A stretch of 64,000 bases of DNA from Pseudomonas monsensis. Its GTDB lineage: Bacteria; Pseudomonadota; Gammaproteobacteria; Pseudomonadales; Pseudomonadaceae. A model generated the notes under the pieces. It worked only from the letters and a program-made list of their open reading frames with translations, made no database searches and had not been told where the DNA came from. Where the stretch lies: assembly GCF_014268495.2 (NCBI RefSeq), contig NZ_CP077087.1:6002001-6066000 (forward strand), given 5' to 3'. The position numbers and the translations under genes are program-made. Shown here in pieces: positions 15,283 through 24,209 of the stretch. Each line of letters opens with the position of its first letter. Position 1 is the stretch's first letter.

Positions 15283-17079
15283 TCAGAGTGCAAACAACGC
15301 CGCCGGCAGCTTCATCAAACACTCACTCCCCGCTTCGATCGCCGCCCGATGCGCAGCCGTGCGCGGCAACAAGCGCTTGAAATAGAACTCGCTGGTCGCC
15401 AATTTACCCCGACAGAAATCCCCGTCCCCCTCACCCGCCTCCAGCTGCGCCTGCGCCACCAGCGCCATGCGCAACCACAGATAACCCAGAATGATGTAAC
15501 CGCTGTACATCAGGTAATCCACCGATGCGGCGCCGACTTCGTCCGGGTTTTTCATCGCCGCCATACCGACCTGCATGGTCAGCTCGCCCCACTGCTGATT
15601 GAGTTCATTGAGCTGCGCGACAAAGCTGCCCAACTGAGGATGCCCCGCGTTGGCCGCGCAGAACTTGTGGACGATTCTGGTGAACCCGCGCAACAACTTG
15701 CCCTGACTGCCCAGCACCTTGCGACCGAGCAGATCCAGCGCCTGAATGCCGTTGGTGCCTTCATAGATCGGCGCAATCCGGCAATCGCGAACCAACTGCT
15801 CCATGCCCCATTCACGAATGAAGCCGTGACCGCCGAACACCTGCATGCCGTGGTTGGTCACTTCCAGCCCGGTGTCGGTCATGAACGCCTTGCAGATCGG
15901 TGTGAGGAACGCCAACAGGTCTTCGGCCTCCTGCCGCGCCTCGGCGTCGCTGCCCAGGTGCGCGACATCGAGCAGCTGCGCGGTGAAATAGGTCAGCGCA
16001 CGATTGCCCTCGTTGAAGGCTTTCATGGTCAACAGCATGCGCCGCACGTCTGGATGAACGATGATCGGGTCGGCCGGTTTGTCCGGGGCCTTGGCGCCGG
16101 TCAGGGCGCGCATCTGCAAGCGGTCGTTGGCGTATTTGACCGCGCCCTGGAAACTCGCCTCGCCCAGGCACAAGCCCTGCATCCCGGTGCCGAGGCGTGC
16201 ATGGTTCATCATGGTGAACATGCAGTTGAGGCCCTTGTTCGGCTCGCCGATCAGAAAGCCCTTGGCGCCGTCGAAGTTCAGCACGCAGGTGGCCGAGGCC
16301 TTGATGCCCATCTTGTGTTCGATCGAACCGCAGGAAACGCCGTTGCGCTCGCCCGCTTCGCCCGCTGCGTCCGGCAGGAACTTGGGCACGATAAACAGCG
16401 AAATGCCCTTGGTCCCGGCGGGCGCATCCGGCAGTTTGGCCAACACCAGATGGATGATGTTGTCACTCATGTCGTGCTCGCCGGCAGAGATGAAAATCTT
16501 GCTGCCGGTAACTGCATAACTGCCGTCGGCCTGGGGCACGGCGCGGGTCTTGATGATGCCCAGGTCGGTGCCGCAATGCGCTTCGGTCAGGCACATGGTG
16601 CCGGTCCACTGGCCGGCGGTGAGCTTGCTCAGGTACGTGTCTTTCTGTTCGGCGGTGCCGTGGGCGTGGATGGCCGACATCGCGCCATGAGTCAGGCCCG
16701 GGTACATGCCCCAGGACGTATTGCTGGAGCCGACCATTTCGCTGATCACCAGCCCCAGCGAACTCGGCAGGCCCTGGCCACCGTAAGCCGGATCTGCCGC
16801 CAGACCGTGCCAGCCGCCCTCGACGTATTGCGCGAACGCTTCTTTGAAACCTGCAGGCGTTGTCACCACGCCGCTGTCGAAGTGGCAGCCCTCTTCGTCG
16901 CCGCTGCGATTGAGTGGCGCCAGAACGTTCTCGCAGAACTTCGCGCCCTCTTCGAGGATCGCGTTGATCATGTCCGGGCTGGCGTCGTGGGCGCCGAGCG
17001 CGGCGTATTGGGTGTGGAAATCGAAGACGTGGTCGATCAGAAAGCGCATGTCGCGCAGGGGAGCTTTGTACTCGGGCAT
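15283..17079 (-). CDS. Acyl-CoA dehydrogenase, ~600-residue paralogue 2
   Basis: This is a 598-residue paralogue of its neighbours. MPEYKAPLRDMRFLIDHVFD marks the start, with GGAGAAG upstream. It has MCLTEAHCGTDLG and the catalytic Glu440 in YEGTNGIQ. It is closer to the third copy at 21032-22837 than to the first, for example in the shared ILEEGAKFCE-VLAPLNR and GLP-SLGL-ISEMVG blocks. By position it corresponds to P. aeruginosa PA0507. The preferred acyl chain is not evident. It lies 91 bp downstream of the diguanylate cyclase gene. Confidence 0.92.
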   Translation of the reverse strand: MPEYKAPLRDMRFLIDHVFDFHTQYAALGAHDASPDMINAILEEGAKFCENVLAPLNRSGDEEGCHFDSGVVTTPAGFKEAFAQYVEGGWHGLAADPAYGGQGLPSSLGLVISEMVGSSNTSWGMYPGLTHGAMSAIHAHGTAEQKDTYLSKLTAGQWTGTMCLTEAHCGTDLGIIKTRAVPQADGSYAVTGSKIFISAGEHDMSDNIIHLVLAKLPDAPAGTKGISLFIVPKFLPDAAGEAGERNGVSCGSIEHKMGIKASATCVLNFDGAKGFLIGEPNKGLNCMFTMMNHARLGTGMQGLCLGEASFQGAVKYANDRLQMRALTGAKAPDKPADPIIVHPDVRRMLLTMKAFNEGNRALTYFTAQLLDVAHLGSDAEARQEAEDLLAFLTPICKAFMTDTGLEVTNHGMQVFGGHGFIREWGMEQLVRDCRIAPIYEGTNGIQALDLLGRKVLGSQGKLLRGFTRIVHKFCAANAGHPQLGSFVAQLNELNQQWGELTMQVGMAAMKNPDEVGAASVDYLMYSGYIILGYLWLRMALVAQAQLEAGEGDGDFCRGKLATSEFYFKRLLPRTAAHRAAIEAGSECLMKLPAALFAL

Positions 17080-17169
17080 GGTGGCTTCTCCGTCAGCAGA
17101 TGGTTTCAACCTACTGCTGGCCACTACGCCCCACAATCACTGTCCAGACGCTGAATGCGCGATCATCAC

Positions 17170-18459
17170 TCAACCTGCAGCATTGTCCATACGCACCGCG
17201 CCACGGCGGTTCTGCCCAAACGCCATCACGCAGTTACGCCCCGCACCTTTGGCGCTGTACAGCGCCTGGTCGGCGGATTTGAGCACTTCTTCCGGCGTGC
17301 GCTGCTCGACGCGTTCGGCGACGCCAATGCTGACCGTCACCGAAACACTGGACGCACCGGCGCCACTGCGGCGCTGGCGACCTTGCTGGTCATCCTGCGG
17401 ACGGTTTTCCTGATTGCGCAGTTGAATGTTGTAGGACGCAATCGACTCGCGGATAACTTCCAGGTGCGGCATGCATTCCTCGAGGGTTTTGCCTGCGAAC
17501 ACCAAGGCAAATTCCTCACCACCATAGCGATATGCCCTACCGCCACCGCTGATTTTCGACAGCTTGCTGGCGACCAGACGCAACACCTGGTCACCGACAT
17601 CGTGGCCGTGGGTGTCGTTGAATTTCTTGAAGTGATCAACGTCGCTCATCGCCAGCACATAGTTACGGCCGAGGCGTTGCATACGTTCGTTGAGTGCGCG
17701 CCGCCCCGGCAGACCGGTGAGCTCATCGCGAAAGGCCATTTGATAGGCTTCGTGCGCCACGGCGGCAGCAATCATCAGCATCACCTGGCTGCACATGATG
17801 TTCAGGGTGAACGGCAGGATGAAGGTTTTCGGCAGCATCCAGAACACACCGAGCAAGCCGACCAGTTGCGCCGCATGCAGCGGACGCGGGTTACGCCAGT
17901 ATTGCCAGGCCAACAGCAGGAATGCCGAGAGGAATACCGGATAGGACATCTGGATCAGGCTCATCCACGCGCCGTGCAGCGCTGGCCAGCGGATCTCCGA
18001 GAGCCACATCAGCAGCGCCTGTGGATAACTCTGCTCAAGACCGAGGGCGACACTGCCAAAAGCGAGCAACACCGCGAACCGCGCGACCATGTCCTGAAAC
18101 AGGTGGGTGCGTTCTTGCCACGCCGCAAACAGACCGAACAGCAAGGGCAGCAGCAGGCAGACCAGGTGGAACACCACGGCGGCGTCGTCGCGCACCTTGC
18201 CGTTGTCGCGGTAATAGTCGGTCTGGGTGTCGAGCAGAAAGTAGGCGATGTACACGGTGAGCATCAGAAACAGTTCGCGCTGACGGCGGTAAACCGCGCA
18301 ATACGCGCCGCCCAGCAACAGCACCAACGTCGGCAACACGTTGAACAGCGAAGTGAAGAACACGTTGAGGTCTTTGACGTACGCAGCCGCCAACCCCGCA
18401 AGTAACAACAGCAGTGATGGCAGGAAATGACTGAAACGTACAGCGGAAGAACGCGGCAA
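17170..18459 (-). CDS. Membrane-bound diguanylate cyclase (GGEEF)
   Basis: This is a 429-residue protein with about eight hydrophobic segments in residues 10-240, then a GGDEF domain. The active-site loop is RYGGEEF, so it should make c-di-GMP. The RxxD inhibitory site expected four residues before RYGG is replaced by SGGG, so product inhibition through the primary I-site is unlikely. A hydrophilic insert of about 25 residues (RNQENRPQDDQQGRQ...) precedes VTVSIGVA. The start is TTG 18459, preceded by GGAG at 8-9 nt. A perfect CRP/Vfr-type box lies 73 bp upstream. Confidence 0.88.
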   Translation of the reverse strand: MPRSSAVRFSHFLPSLLLLLAGLAAAYVKDLNVFFTSLFNVLPTLVLLLGGAYCAVYRRQRELFLMLTVYIAYFLLDTQTDYYRDNGKVRDDAAVVFHLVCLLLPLLFGLFAAWQERTHLFQDMVARFAVLLAFGSVALGLEQSYPQALLMWLSEIRWPALHGAWMSLIQMSYPVFLSAFLLLAWQYWRNPRPLHAAQLVGLLGVFWMLPKTFILPFTLNIMCSQVMLMIAAAVAHEAYQMAFRDELTGLPGRRALNERMQRLGRNYVLAMSDVDHFKKFNDTHGHDVGDQVLRLVASKLSKISGGGRAYRYGGEEFALVFAGKTLEECMPHLEVIRESIASYNIQLRNQENRPQDDQQGRQRRSGAGASSVSVTVSIGVAERVEQRTPEEVLKSADQALYSAKGAGRNCVMAFGQNRRGAVRMDNAAG

Positions 18460-18531
18460 GGGTAAAGCTCCGACCCGTCATATCAAAGAGATGGCATTGT
18501 GCCTGCAATGTGGCCAGTTAAGCACACGCAT

Positions 18532-18547
18532 TGTGATCCAGATCACA
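18532..18547 (-). promoter_or_regulatory. Perfect CRP/Vfr-type box upstream of the diguanylate cyclase
   Basis: TGTGATCCAGATCACA is an exact TGTGA-N6-TCACA palindrome, the consensus bound by CRP-family regulators (Vfr in Pseudomonas). It lies in the 198-bp gap between the peroxidase stop and the cyclase start, so the cyclase is the only gene it can sensibly control. Confidence 0.65.
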
Positions 18548-18657
18548 TGCAGTCTCTTTAACGGCAGAAAACCTGACTATCTGAGCGATTTGCCAAGTTT
18601 TTTGCCTCCAGCGAGCCGATGGCCATCATGACTGATGGCCAGGCCTGGAATTATCCC

Positions 18658-20760
18658 TCAAAGATCGTTGTAGAACGGCAGTAACGGCCCCTCCGCCGGG
18701 CTGCGTCCTTCGGCGCCATAGGGCTTGAGCGAGAACAACGCGTCCGAAGCTTGGCGGGTGGTGACTTTCGGGCTGGCTGGCCGTTGGGTTACGGCGTTTT
18801 CGTCACCGATCTCACCTTGTGGCAGGACCAGCGACGGATGATCGAACGGCGCCCGCTCCCACGCCACGCGCGGATCGGTCAGGCCGACTTCCATGAATTT
18901 CACCAGTGCGTCGATCTCCTCAGGCGTCAGGTTGAGGCTGGTCATGTCCGGATCAAGATTCGAGGTGTTGTGCTGATTCGCCGCCGGATGTTCGAAGCCG
19001 CTGGTGTTGTTGGCGTCCTCGCCACGGCGGTCGCCGCCACGGTTGTAGAACTCCATCACCTGCTTGAGTGTGGCGCGGCTGCCGTTGTGGAAGTACGGGC
19101 CGGTCAACGCAATATTACGCAGGGTCGGGGTTTTGAAGGCGCCATCGACCGAATCGCGGAAGCCGACATTGGGTTTGAGCGAGGCGTCGCACGGGATCGC
19201 TGCGCTGAGTGGCGCTTCGAAGGTGCACACGTCGACGTCCAACGGATCGGGAATGCTGGCGCCCTGCAACACCTTGTTGTACTGACGGCTGAACGACCAT
19301 GGATTGCCCCAGGCATCCGAGCCACCGAGGGCCAGGTCTTCGGAGGTCGGGCGCACGCCGGTGTTGTAGAAGCCGTTGTCGTAGAGCGTGGTCAGGTTAT
19401 CGGCCATGACCATGCGTTCGATGCGTTCGCGCGGATGCATCAGCAAGCGGCTGGCAGCATTGGTCAGCTCCGGGCCCCCATGGCAATTGACGCATTTGCC
19501 CTTGCCGAGGAACAGGTTCATGCCCTCGACTTGCTGCGCGCTCATCGCGGTTGAGTCGCCCTGCAGGTAGGCGTCGATCGGCGCCTGATCAGAGATCAAT
19601 GTCGATTCGTACATCTGAATCGCCAGACCGAAGAACAGCGGGAAATTGGCCTCCATCTGCGTGTACGGCGCGCCGCCGACCAGCACGTTTTGCGTGGCAT
19701 TCCACAGGCGTGGCTGAAAAGCATTCTTGATCAGCTCGCGATAAGTCGGACGCCGCGCACCGGATACGGGCGCGAGCACGGAGTCGCTGGAGGAAATCCG
19801 CTGTTGCTTGAGCATCAACTGGTCGAGCATGCGTCGGCCGATGTCGGCAAAGGTGCGACCGCCGCAGGACATTTCCACCGCGCTGCCAGGTGGGCCTACC
19901 GCTTGCGAAGCGGCAGACGCATTGTTGAGTGCGAGTCTGACTTTGGTCGCCACGGGGTTGCGCTCGCTGGTCACGTAAATGCCGGCATCGGGATCACGAT
20001 TGCCGAACGGCGAAAAACCGTTGAACACGTTGTTGGCCCGCCCGTCCCAGAAATTGCGCACGTTGAACGCCGCATTGATCACCGACGGCGCATTACGCCC
20101 GGTGCTGCGTCGTACATTGATGCCGCCGACCTGAAAGATCCCGTCCGGTTGCTGCGTGCATTTGTCGAATCGCGGCTGATTGGGTTTGACGAAGTTGGCA
20201 TCGAACACGCCTTGCGAGCCGACCACGTCATCGCTCGAGTAAACAATCGGCGAGTTGCGATCCAGTGGGTTGCTCAATACGTGGGTCGGGAAATCGCTCT
20301 TTTTCAACGTGTAGTTCGGCCCGCCCTTGCCGCCGGACAACGTCGCGTAAGACGCCACGTCGCCGGGAATATCCGAGGCGACAAAGGGTTTGTTGAAGAT
20401 CGAGGCAACGTTGGCATTGGTGTGCGCCTGACCGGGGTTGAGCTGGTTGGTGATGCGGTGATCGACGCCGGCGTGGTAGTGGCAGGACGCACACGCCGTG
20501 GCGCCATCGCTGCCGACTTCCATGTCCCAGAACAGCGCCTTGCCCAGCAGGATCGCTGCGGAGCGGTTGAGCACGTAGTCGCTCATCAGGTCGACCTTGC
20601 GCCCGCCCTCGGTTCCGGATGGGTCGGGCGGAACCATGCCCCGCAAGGACTGCAGGCTGGGTATTTCCGGGACGGGCGGATCGACTTCGGCCGGTGCAGC
20701 GGCCAGCGTGTTGAAAGTGGCGAGTGCAAGGGCTGACCAGACAAGTCGGCAGATGTTCAT
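18658..20760 (-). CDS. Two-haem cytochrome c peroxidase (MauG/CCP) family protein
   Basis: This is a 700-residue secreted c-type cytochrome. A signal peptide (MNICRLVWSALALATFNTLA) leads to the periplasm, where haem is attached at CASCH (90-94) and CVNCH (423-427). Family members reduce H2O2 or oxidise protein substrates. The protein is about twice the usual ~350-residue CCP, with long inserts between and after the haem sites, so it may belong to a MauG-like branch with another substrate. ATG 20760 was chosen because the signal peptide starts there and AGGGTG precedes it. It stands alone between unrelated acyl-CoA dehydrogenase and cyclase genes. Confidence 0.85.
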   Translation of the reverse strand: MNICRLVWSALALATFNTLAAAPAEVDPPVPEIPSLQSLRGMVPPDPSGTEGGRKVDLMSDYVLNRSAAILLGKALFWDMEVGSDGATACASCHYHAGVDHRITNQLNPGQAHTNANVASIFNKPFVASDIPGDVASYATLSGGKGGPNYTLKKSDFPTHVLSNPLDRNSPIVYSSDDVVGSQGVFDANFVKPNQPRFDKCTQQPDGIFQVGGINVRRSTGRNAPSVINAAFNVRNFWDGRANNVFNGFSPFGNRDPDAGIYVTSERNPVATKVRLALNNASAASQAVGPPGSAVEMSCGGRTFADIGRRMLDQLMLKQQRISSSDSVLAPVSGARRPTYRELIKNAFQPRLWNATQNVLVGGAPYTQMEANFPLFFGLAIQMYESTLISDQAPIDAYLQGDSTAMSAQQVEGMNLFLGKGKCVNCHGGPELTNAASRLLMHPRERIERMVMADNLTTLYDNGFYNTGVRPTSEDLALGGSDAWGNPWSFSRQYNKVLQGASIPDPLDVDVCTFEAPLSAAIPCDASLKPNVGFRDSVDGAFKTPTLRNIALTGPYFHNGSRATLKQVMEFYNRGGDRRGEDANNTSGFEHPAANQHNTSNLDPDMTSLNLTPEEIDALVKFMEVGLTDPRVAWERAPFDHPSLVLPQGEIGDENAVTQRPASPKVTTRQASDALFSLKPYGAEGRSPAEGPLLPFYNDL

Positions 20761-20976
20761 GTGCTTCACCCTGACGTTGTTGTTATGCGTTTTGCCGGGC
20801 GAGAGGCGTCGTGGAGCAGGACTGGATGTCTCGTTTGCGCCGGTTAATGGGCGCAGTGCAATTAATTGGCCAGCTCCTGTAGAAACATTTTGCATCAATA
20901 AACGCAGAGGGCCGTGCGCTGACAGCCACCGTTTCTGCTGGGGAATCGCCCCCAGAGTTGGGGATGAATTCAGCGC

Positions 20977-21012
20977 AAAAAAAACCGCTGCCCCTAAAGG
21001 AGCAGCGGTTTT
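20977..21012 (-). terminator. Terminator of the third acyl-CoA dehydrogenase gene
   Basis: On the minus strand AACCGCTGC pairs with GCAGCGGTT around a ~10-nt loop and is followed by a run of T. It lies 22 nt after the stop codon at 21032 and separates the gene from the peroxidase gene. Confidence 0.88.
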
Positions 21013-21031
21013 CAAGCGACCGCGTTAAGGC

Positions 21032-22837
21032 TTAGTAGCCCAGTGCGAAGTCTTCTTCTTTCATGTCCATCAGGTTGTTGGCGCCCGACAGCATGGTGGC
21101 CACGTGAGTACGGGTACGTGGCAGGATGCGCTGGAAGTAGAAGCGCGCGGTTTGCAGCTTGGCGGTGTAGAACGCTGCGTCGCCAGTGCCTTCTGCCAGC
21201 TTCTCGGCTGCCAGACGCGCCATGTCGGCCCAGAAGTAGGCCAGGCAGGCGTAACCGGAGTACATCAGGTAGTCCACGGAGGCCGCGCCGACTTCTTCGC
21301 GATCTTTCATGGCGGCCATACCGACCTTCATGGTCAGCTCGCCCCACTCTTTGTTCAGTGCTGCCAGCGGTGCAACGAACTCTTTAACGGCTTCGTTGCC
21401 TTCGTTGTTCTGGCAGAACTTGTGGACGATCTTGGTGAAGCCTTTCAGAGCCTCGCCTTGGGTCATCAGCACTTTACGGCCCAGCAGGTCGAGTGCCTGG
21501 ATGCCGGTGGTGCCTTCGTACAGCATCGAAATGCGGCTGTCGCGAACGTTCTGCTCCATGCCCCACTCGGCGATGAAACCGTGACCGCCGTAGATCTGCA
21601 CGCCGTGGTTGGCCGCTTCGAAACCGACTTCGGTCATGAACGCCTTGGCGATTGGCGTCATGAACGCCAGCAGCGCATCGGCCTTCTTCTTCTCTTCTTC
21701 ATCGACGCCGTATTTGACGATGTCGACCTGTTTGGCGGTGAAGTACACCATCGCGCGGTTGCCTTCGGCGAACGCCTTCATGGTCAACAGCATGCGACGT
21801 ACGTCAGGGTGCACGATGATCGGGTCGGCAGCTTTTTCCGGCGCTTTCGGGCCAGTCAGGGAGCGCATTTGCAAACGATCGCGAGCGTATTTCAGACCAC
21901 CCTGGAAGCCGATTTCGGCGTGGGCCAGCCCCTGCAGCGCGGTCCCCAGACGTGCGGTGTTCATAAAGGTGAACATGCAGTTCAGGCCTTTGTTCGCCGG
22001 GCCGATCAGGAAACCGGTGGCGCCGTCGAAGTTCATCACGCAAGTGGCGTTGCCGTGGATGCCCATCTTGTGTTCCAGCGAACCGCAGCTCACGGCGTTG
22101 CGTGCACCGAGGGTGCCATCGGCATTCGGCAGGAACTTTGGAACGATGAACAGGGAAATGCCTTTGGTGCCAGCCGGTGCATCCGGCAGACGAGCCAGCA
22201 CGATGTGGACGATGTTGTCGGCCATGTCGTGTTCGCCGGCCGAGATGAAAATCTTGGTGCCGGAAACTTTGTAGGAACCGTCGGCCTGAGGTTCGGCCTT
22301 GGTGCGCAGCATGCCCAGGTCGGTGCCGCAGTGCGGTTCGGTCAGGCACATGGTGCCGGTCCATTCGCCGGAAACCAGTTTGGTCAGATAGGCTTCTTGC
22401 TGCTCAGGGGTGCCGTGCTCGGAGATGGTGTTCATCGCACCGTGCGACAGGCCTGGGTACATGCCCCACGACCAGTTGGCTTCACCGACCATTTCGCTGA
22501 CGGCCAGACCCAGCGACTCCGGCAGGCCTTGACCACCGTGCTCGACGTCATGCGCCAGGCTTGGCCAGCCGCCTTCAACGAATTGCTTGTACGCCTCTTT
22601 GAAGCCCGTCGGGGTTTTCACGCCGGACTCGCTCCAGGTGCAACCTTCGAGGTCGCCCACACGGTTCAGCGGTGCCAGTACCTGCTCACAAAACTTGGCG
22701 CCTTCTTCGAGAATGGCGTCAACCATGTCTGGAGTTGCGTCTGCGCAAGCCGGAAGGCTCTGATAGTGCGCTTCGTAGCCGAGCAGTTCGTCACGAACGA
22801 AGCGAATATCACGCAAGGGGGCCTTGTAGTCAGGCAT
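21032..22837 (-). CDS. Acyl-CoA dehydrogenase, FadE1-like (PA0506-type) paralogue 3
   Basis: This is a 601-residue acyl-CoA dehydrogenase. MPDYKAPLRDIRFVRDELLG opens the protein; MCLTEPHCGTDLG and the catalytic Glu441 in YEGTTGIQ are intact. By synteny it matches P. aeruginosa PA0506 (called FadE1, reported as a long-chain enzyme and a member of the PsrA regulon). A tandem PsrA-type operator lies 62-88 bp upstream of the start, which supports induction by long-chain fatty acids. It is the only one of the three copies here with such an operator. Confidence 0.93.
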   Translation of the reverse strand: MPDYKAPLRDIRFVRDELLGYEAHYQSLPACADATPDMVDAILEEGAKFCEQVLAPLNRVGDLEGCTWSESGVKTPTGFKEAYKQFVEGGWPSLAHDVEHGGQGLPESLGLAVSEMVGEANWSWGMYPGLSHGAMNTISEHGTPEQQEAYLTKLVSGEWTGTMCLTEPHCGTDLGMLRTKAEPQADGSYKVSGTKIFISAGEHDMADNIVHIVLARLPDAPAGTKGISLFIVPKFLPNADGTLGARNAVSCGSLEHKMGIHGNATCVMNFDGATGFLIGPANKGLNCMFTFMNTARLGTALQGLAHAEIGFQGGLKYARDRLQMRSLTGPKAPEKAADPIIVHPDVRRMLLTMKAFAEGNRAMVYFTAKQVDIVKYGVDEEEKKKADALLAFMTPIAKAFMTEVGFEAANHGVQIYGGHGFIAEWGMEQNVRDSRISMLYEGTTGIQALDLLGRKVLMTQGEALKGFTKIVHKFCQNNEGNEAVKEFVAPLAALNKEWGELTMKVGMAAMKDREEVGAASVDYLMYSGYACLAYFWADMARLAAEKLAEGTGDAAFYTAKLQTARFYFQRILPRTRTHVATMLSGANNLMDMKEEDFALGY

Positions 22838-22898
22838 AGCGATAAACCTCTGCTGATGTAACCGGGAATGAACGACCGTGTTGATTTGTTGTGACGGT

Positions 22899-22925
22899 CA
22901 AACAGTTGTTTGAAACATACGTTTA
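22899..22925 (-). promoter_or_regulatory. Tandem PsrA-type operator upstream of the FadE1-like gene
   Basis: CAAACAGTTGTTTG (22899-22912) fits the PsrA box C/G-AAAC-N4-GTTTG/C exactly. A second unit, GAAAC-ATAC-GTTTA (22912-22925), begins on the last base of the first. PsrA is a TetR-type repressor of fatty-acid degradation genes that is released by long-chain acyl ligands. Confidence 0.75.
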
Positions 22926-23064
22926 CGCCGAAATCTTGTCAAGCGTCGATCTTTTGCCGTTCGTCTTCCCTTCTTTCAAACGCCAGACACAGCAAACCGC
23001 CATGGACGCCAACGCGCCACAGGTACTGAAAAAAGATTAGTTGAGGAAGAAGGACTTACAACGC

Positions 23065-23090
23065 AAAACGCCGCGACAAGGCGCGGCGTT
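23065..23090 (-). terminator. Terminator-like hairpin after the small flagellar-rod-like gene
   Basis: AACGCCGCG and CGCGGCGTT form a perfect 9-bp stem with a 6-nt loop. On the minus strand it is followed by TTGCGTTG, a weak T-tract. It begins 22 nt after the stop at 23112. Confidence 0.65.
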
Positions 23091-23111
23091 GTTCAGGCAT
23101 GCAGCAAAAAA

Positions 23112-23420
23112 TCAGGCAAACGTATCGATGATCGTACCGAGCATTTCATCGGAAGCCTTGGCGACTTTGACGCCCAGCTCCGCCTGAATCTTGCCTTGTG
23201 ACATCTCGACCATATTGCTGGCCAGATCCGATTGCTGCGAACGATCGACACCACGCAGGCGATCGACCTGAACTTCGGACGACTGGCTGGTCACCGAGCG
23301 CTCAATGGTGCTGTTGGCGATCTGGCTGGCTGCCTGATCGACACGATTCTGCCCGGTCTGAATCGAGCTCAAACCCGCATAAAAAGCTGTGTTACCGGAG
23401 ATTTCCATGAAAGCGCTCAT
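23112..23420 (-). CDS. Small protein with flagellar-rod-like end motifs
   Basis: This is a 102-residue protein, or 98 residues if it starts at ATG 23408, which has AAGGATGAG upstream. The start (GLSSIQTGQNRVDQAASQIAN) resembles the N-terminal helix of flagellar rod and hook proteins, and the end (NMVEMSQGKIQAELGVKVAKAS) their C-terminal helix, with almost nothing between. It may be a minimal relative of that fold, but no flagellar gene is nearby. It lies 108 bp downstream of bioD, in the PA0505 position of P. aeruginosa. Its function is unknown. Confidence 0.75.
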   Translation of the reverse strand: MSAFMEISGNTAFYAGLSSIQTGQNRVDQAASQIANSTIERSVTSQSSEVQVDRLRGVDRSQQSDLASNMVEMSQGKIQAELGVKVAKASDEMLGTIIDTFA

Positions 23421-23528
23421 CCTTGGGAAGGATCAATAGGCGCCATTGAATCAGACGTGCCAGAAAAACACCCGTCAAAAACACTAATGGCACAGTGCCT
23501 GCTCATAGCCAGCCTTCATGGGCTAAGC

Positions 23529-24209
23529 CTAGTCGAGCAGATCCAGTTGCAAATGCTCCGCCACCGCTTCGGCACTCAACGCCTTGAGCTTCGGCACCCG
23601 CCCCAGGCACGGCGCCGGAATCCGCTCGGCCAGCGTGGCAAGGTTCTCCTCCAGCCGGGAAGTCTTCGGGTCGATGATATTCGCCACCCACCCCGCCAGT
23701 TGCAGACCATCGCGGGCAATCGCCTCGGCCGTCAGCAACGCATGGCTGATGCACCCCAACCGCACGCCGACCACCAGAATTACCGGCAACTTCAATGCAA
23801 TCGCCAGATCGGACAGATTGTCCTGATCAGCCAACGGCACCCGCCAGCCGCCCGCACCTTCGATCAAGGTGAAGTCGGCGTTCATGGCCAGAATGGCGCG
23901 CATCGGCGTCAGCAACGACTGCACCGTCAGCGCAACGCCCGCCTCGCGCGCCGCCAGATGCGGAGCAATGGCCGGCTCGAACGCGACCGGATTGACCTGT
24001 TGATAACTCAGCGGCACCGAACACTCGGCGAGCAGCGCCAGGGCGTCGGCATTACGCAACCCCTTCGGCGTCACCTCGCAGCCGGACGCCACCGGTTTGC
24101 CCGCCGCCGTACTCAACCCTGCTGACCGCGCCGCATGCAGCAACCCGGCAGCCACGGTGGTCTTGCCCACATCCGTGTCCGTTCCGGTGATGAAATAGGC
24201 TGCGCTCAT
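23529..24209 (-). CDS. bioD: BioD, dethiobiotin synthetase
   Basis: This is a 226-residue ATP-dependent enzyme that closes the ureido ring of dethiobiotin from diaminopelargonate and CO2. The P-loop GTDTDVGKT is at residues 9-17. It is the last gene of the bio operon; its ATG overlaps the bioC stop by 4 nt. Confidence 0.95.
   Translation of the reverse strand: MSAAYFITGTDTDVGKTTVAAGLLHAARSAGLSTAAGKPVASGCEVTPKGLRNADALALLAECSVPLSYQQVNPVAFEPAIAPHLAAREAGVALTVQSLLTPMRAILAMNADFTLIEGAGGWRVPLADQDNLSDLAIALKLPVILVVGVRLGCISHALLTAEAIARDGLQLAGWVANIIDPKTSRLEENLATLAERIPAPCLGRVPKLKALSAEAVAEHLQLDLLD

Noticed and set aside
18620..18641. 9-bp perfect hairpin (TGGCCATCA/TGATGGCCA) after the peroxidase gene, considered as a terminator
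   Set aside because: No T-run follows on either strand; it may be structural but is not supported as a terminator.
22999..23040. 12-codon open frame between the FadE1-like gene and the small flagellar-rod-like gene
   Set aside because: Too short, no ribosome site, no similarity.
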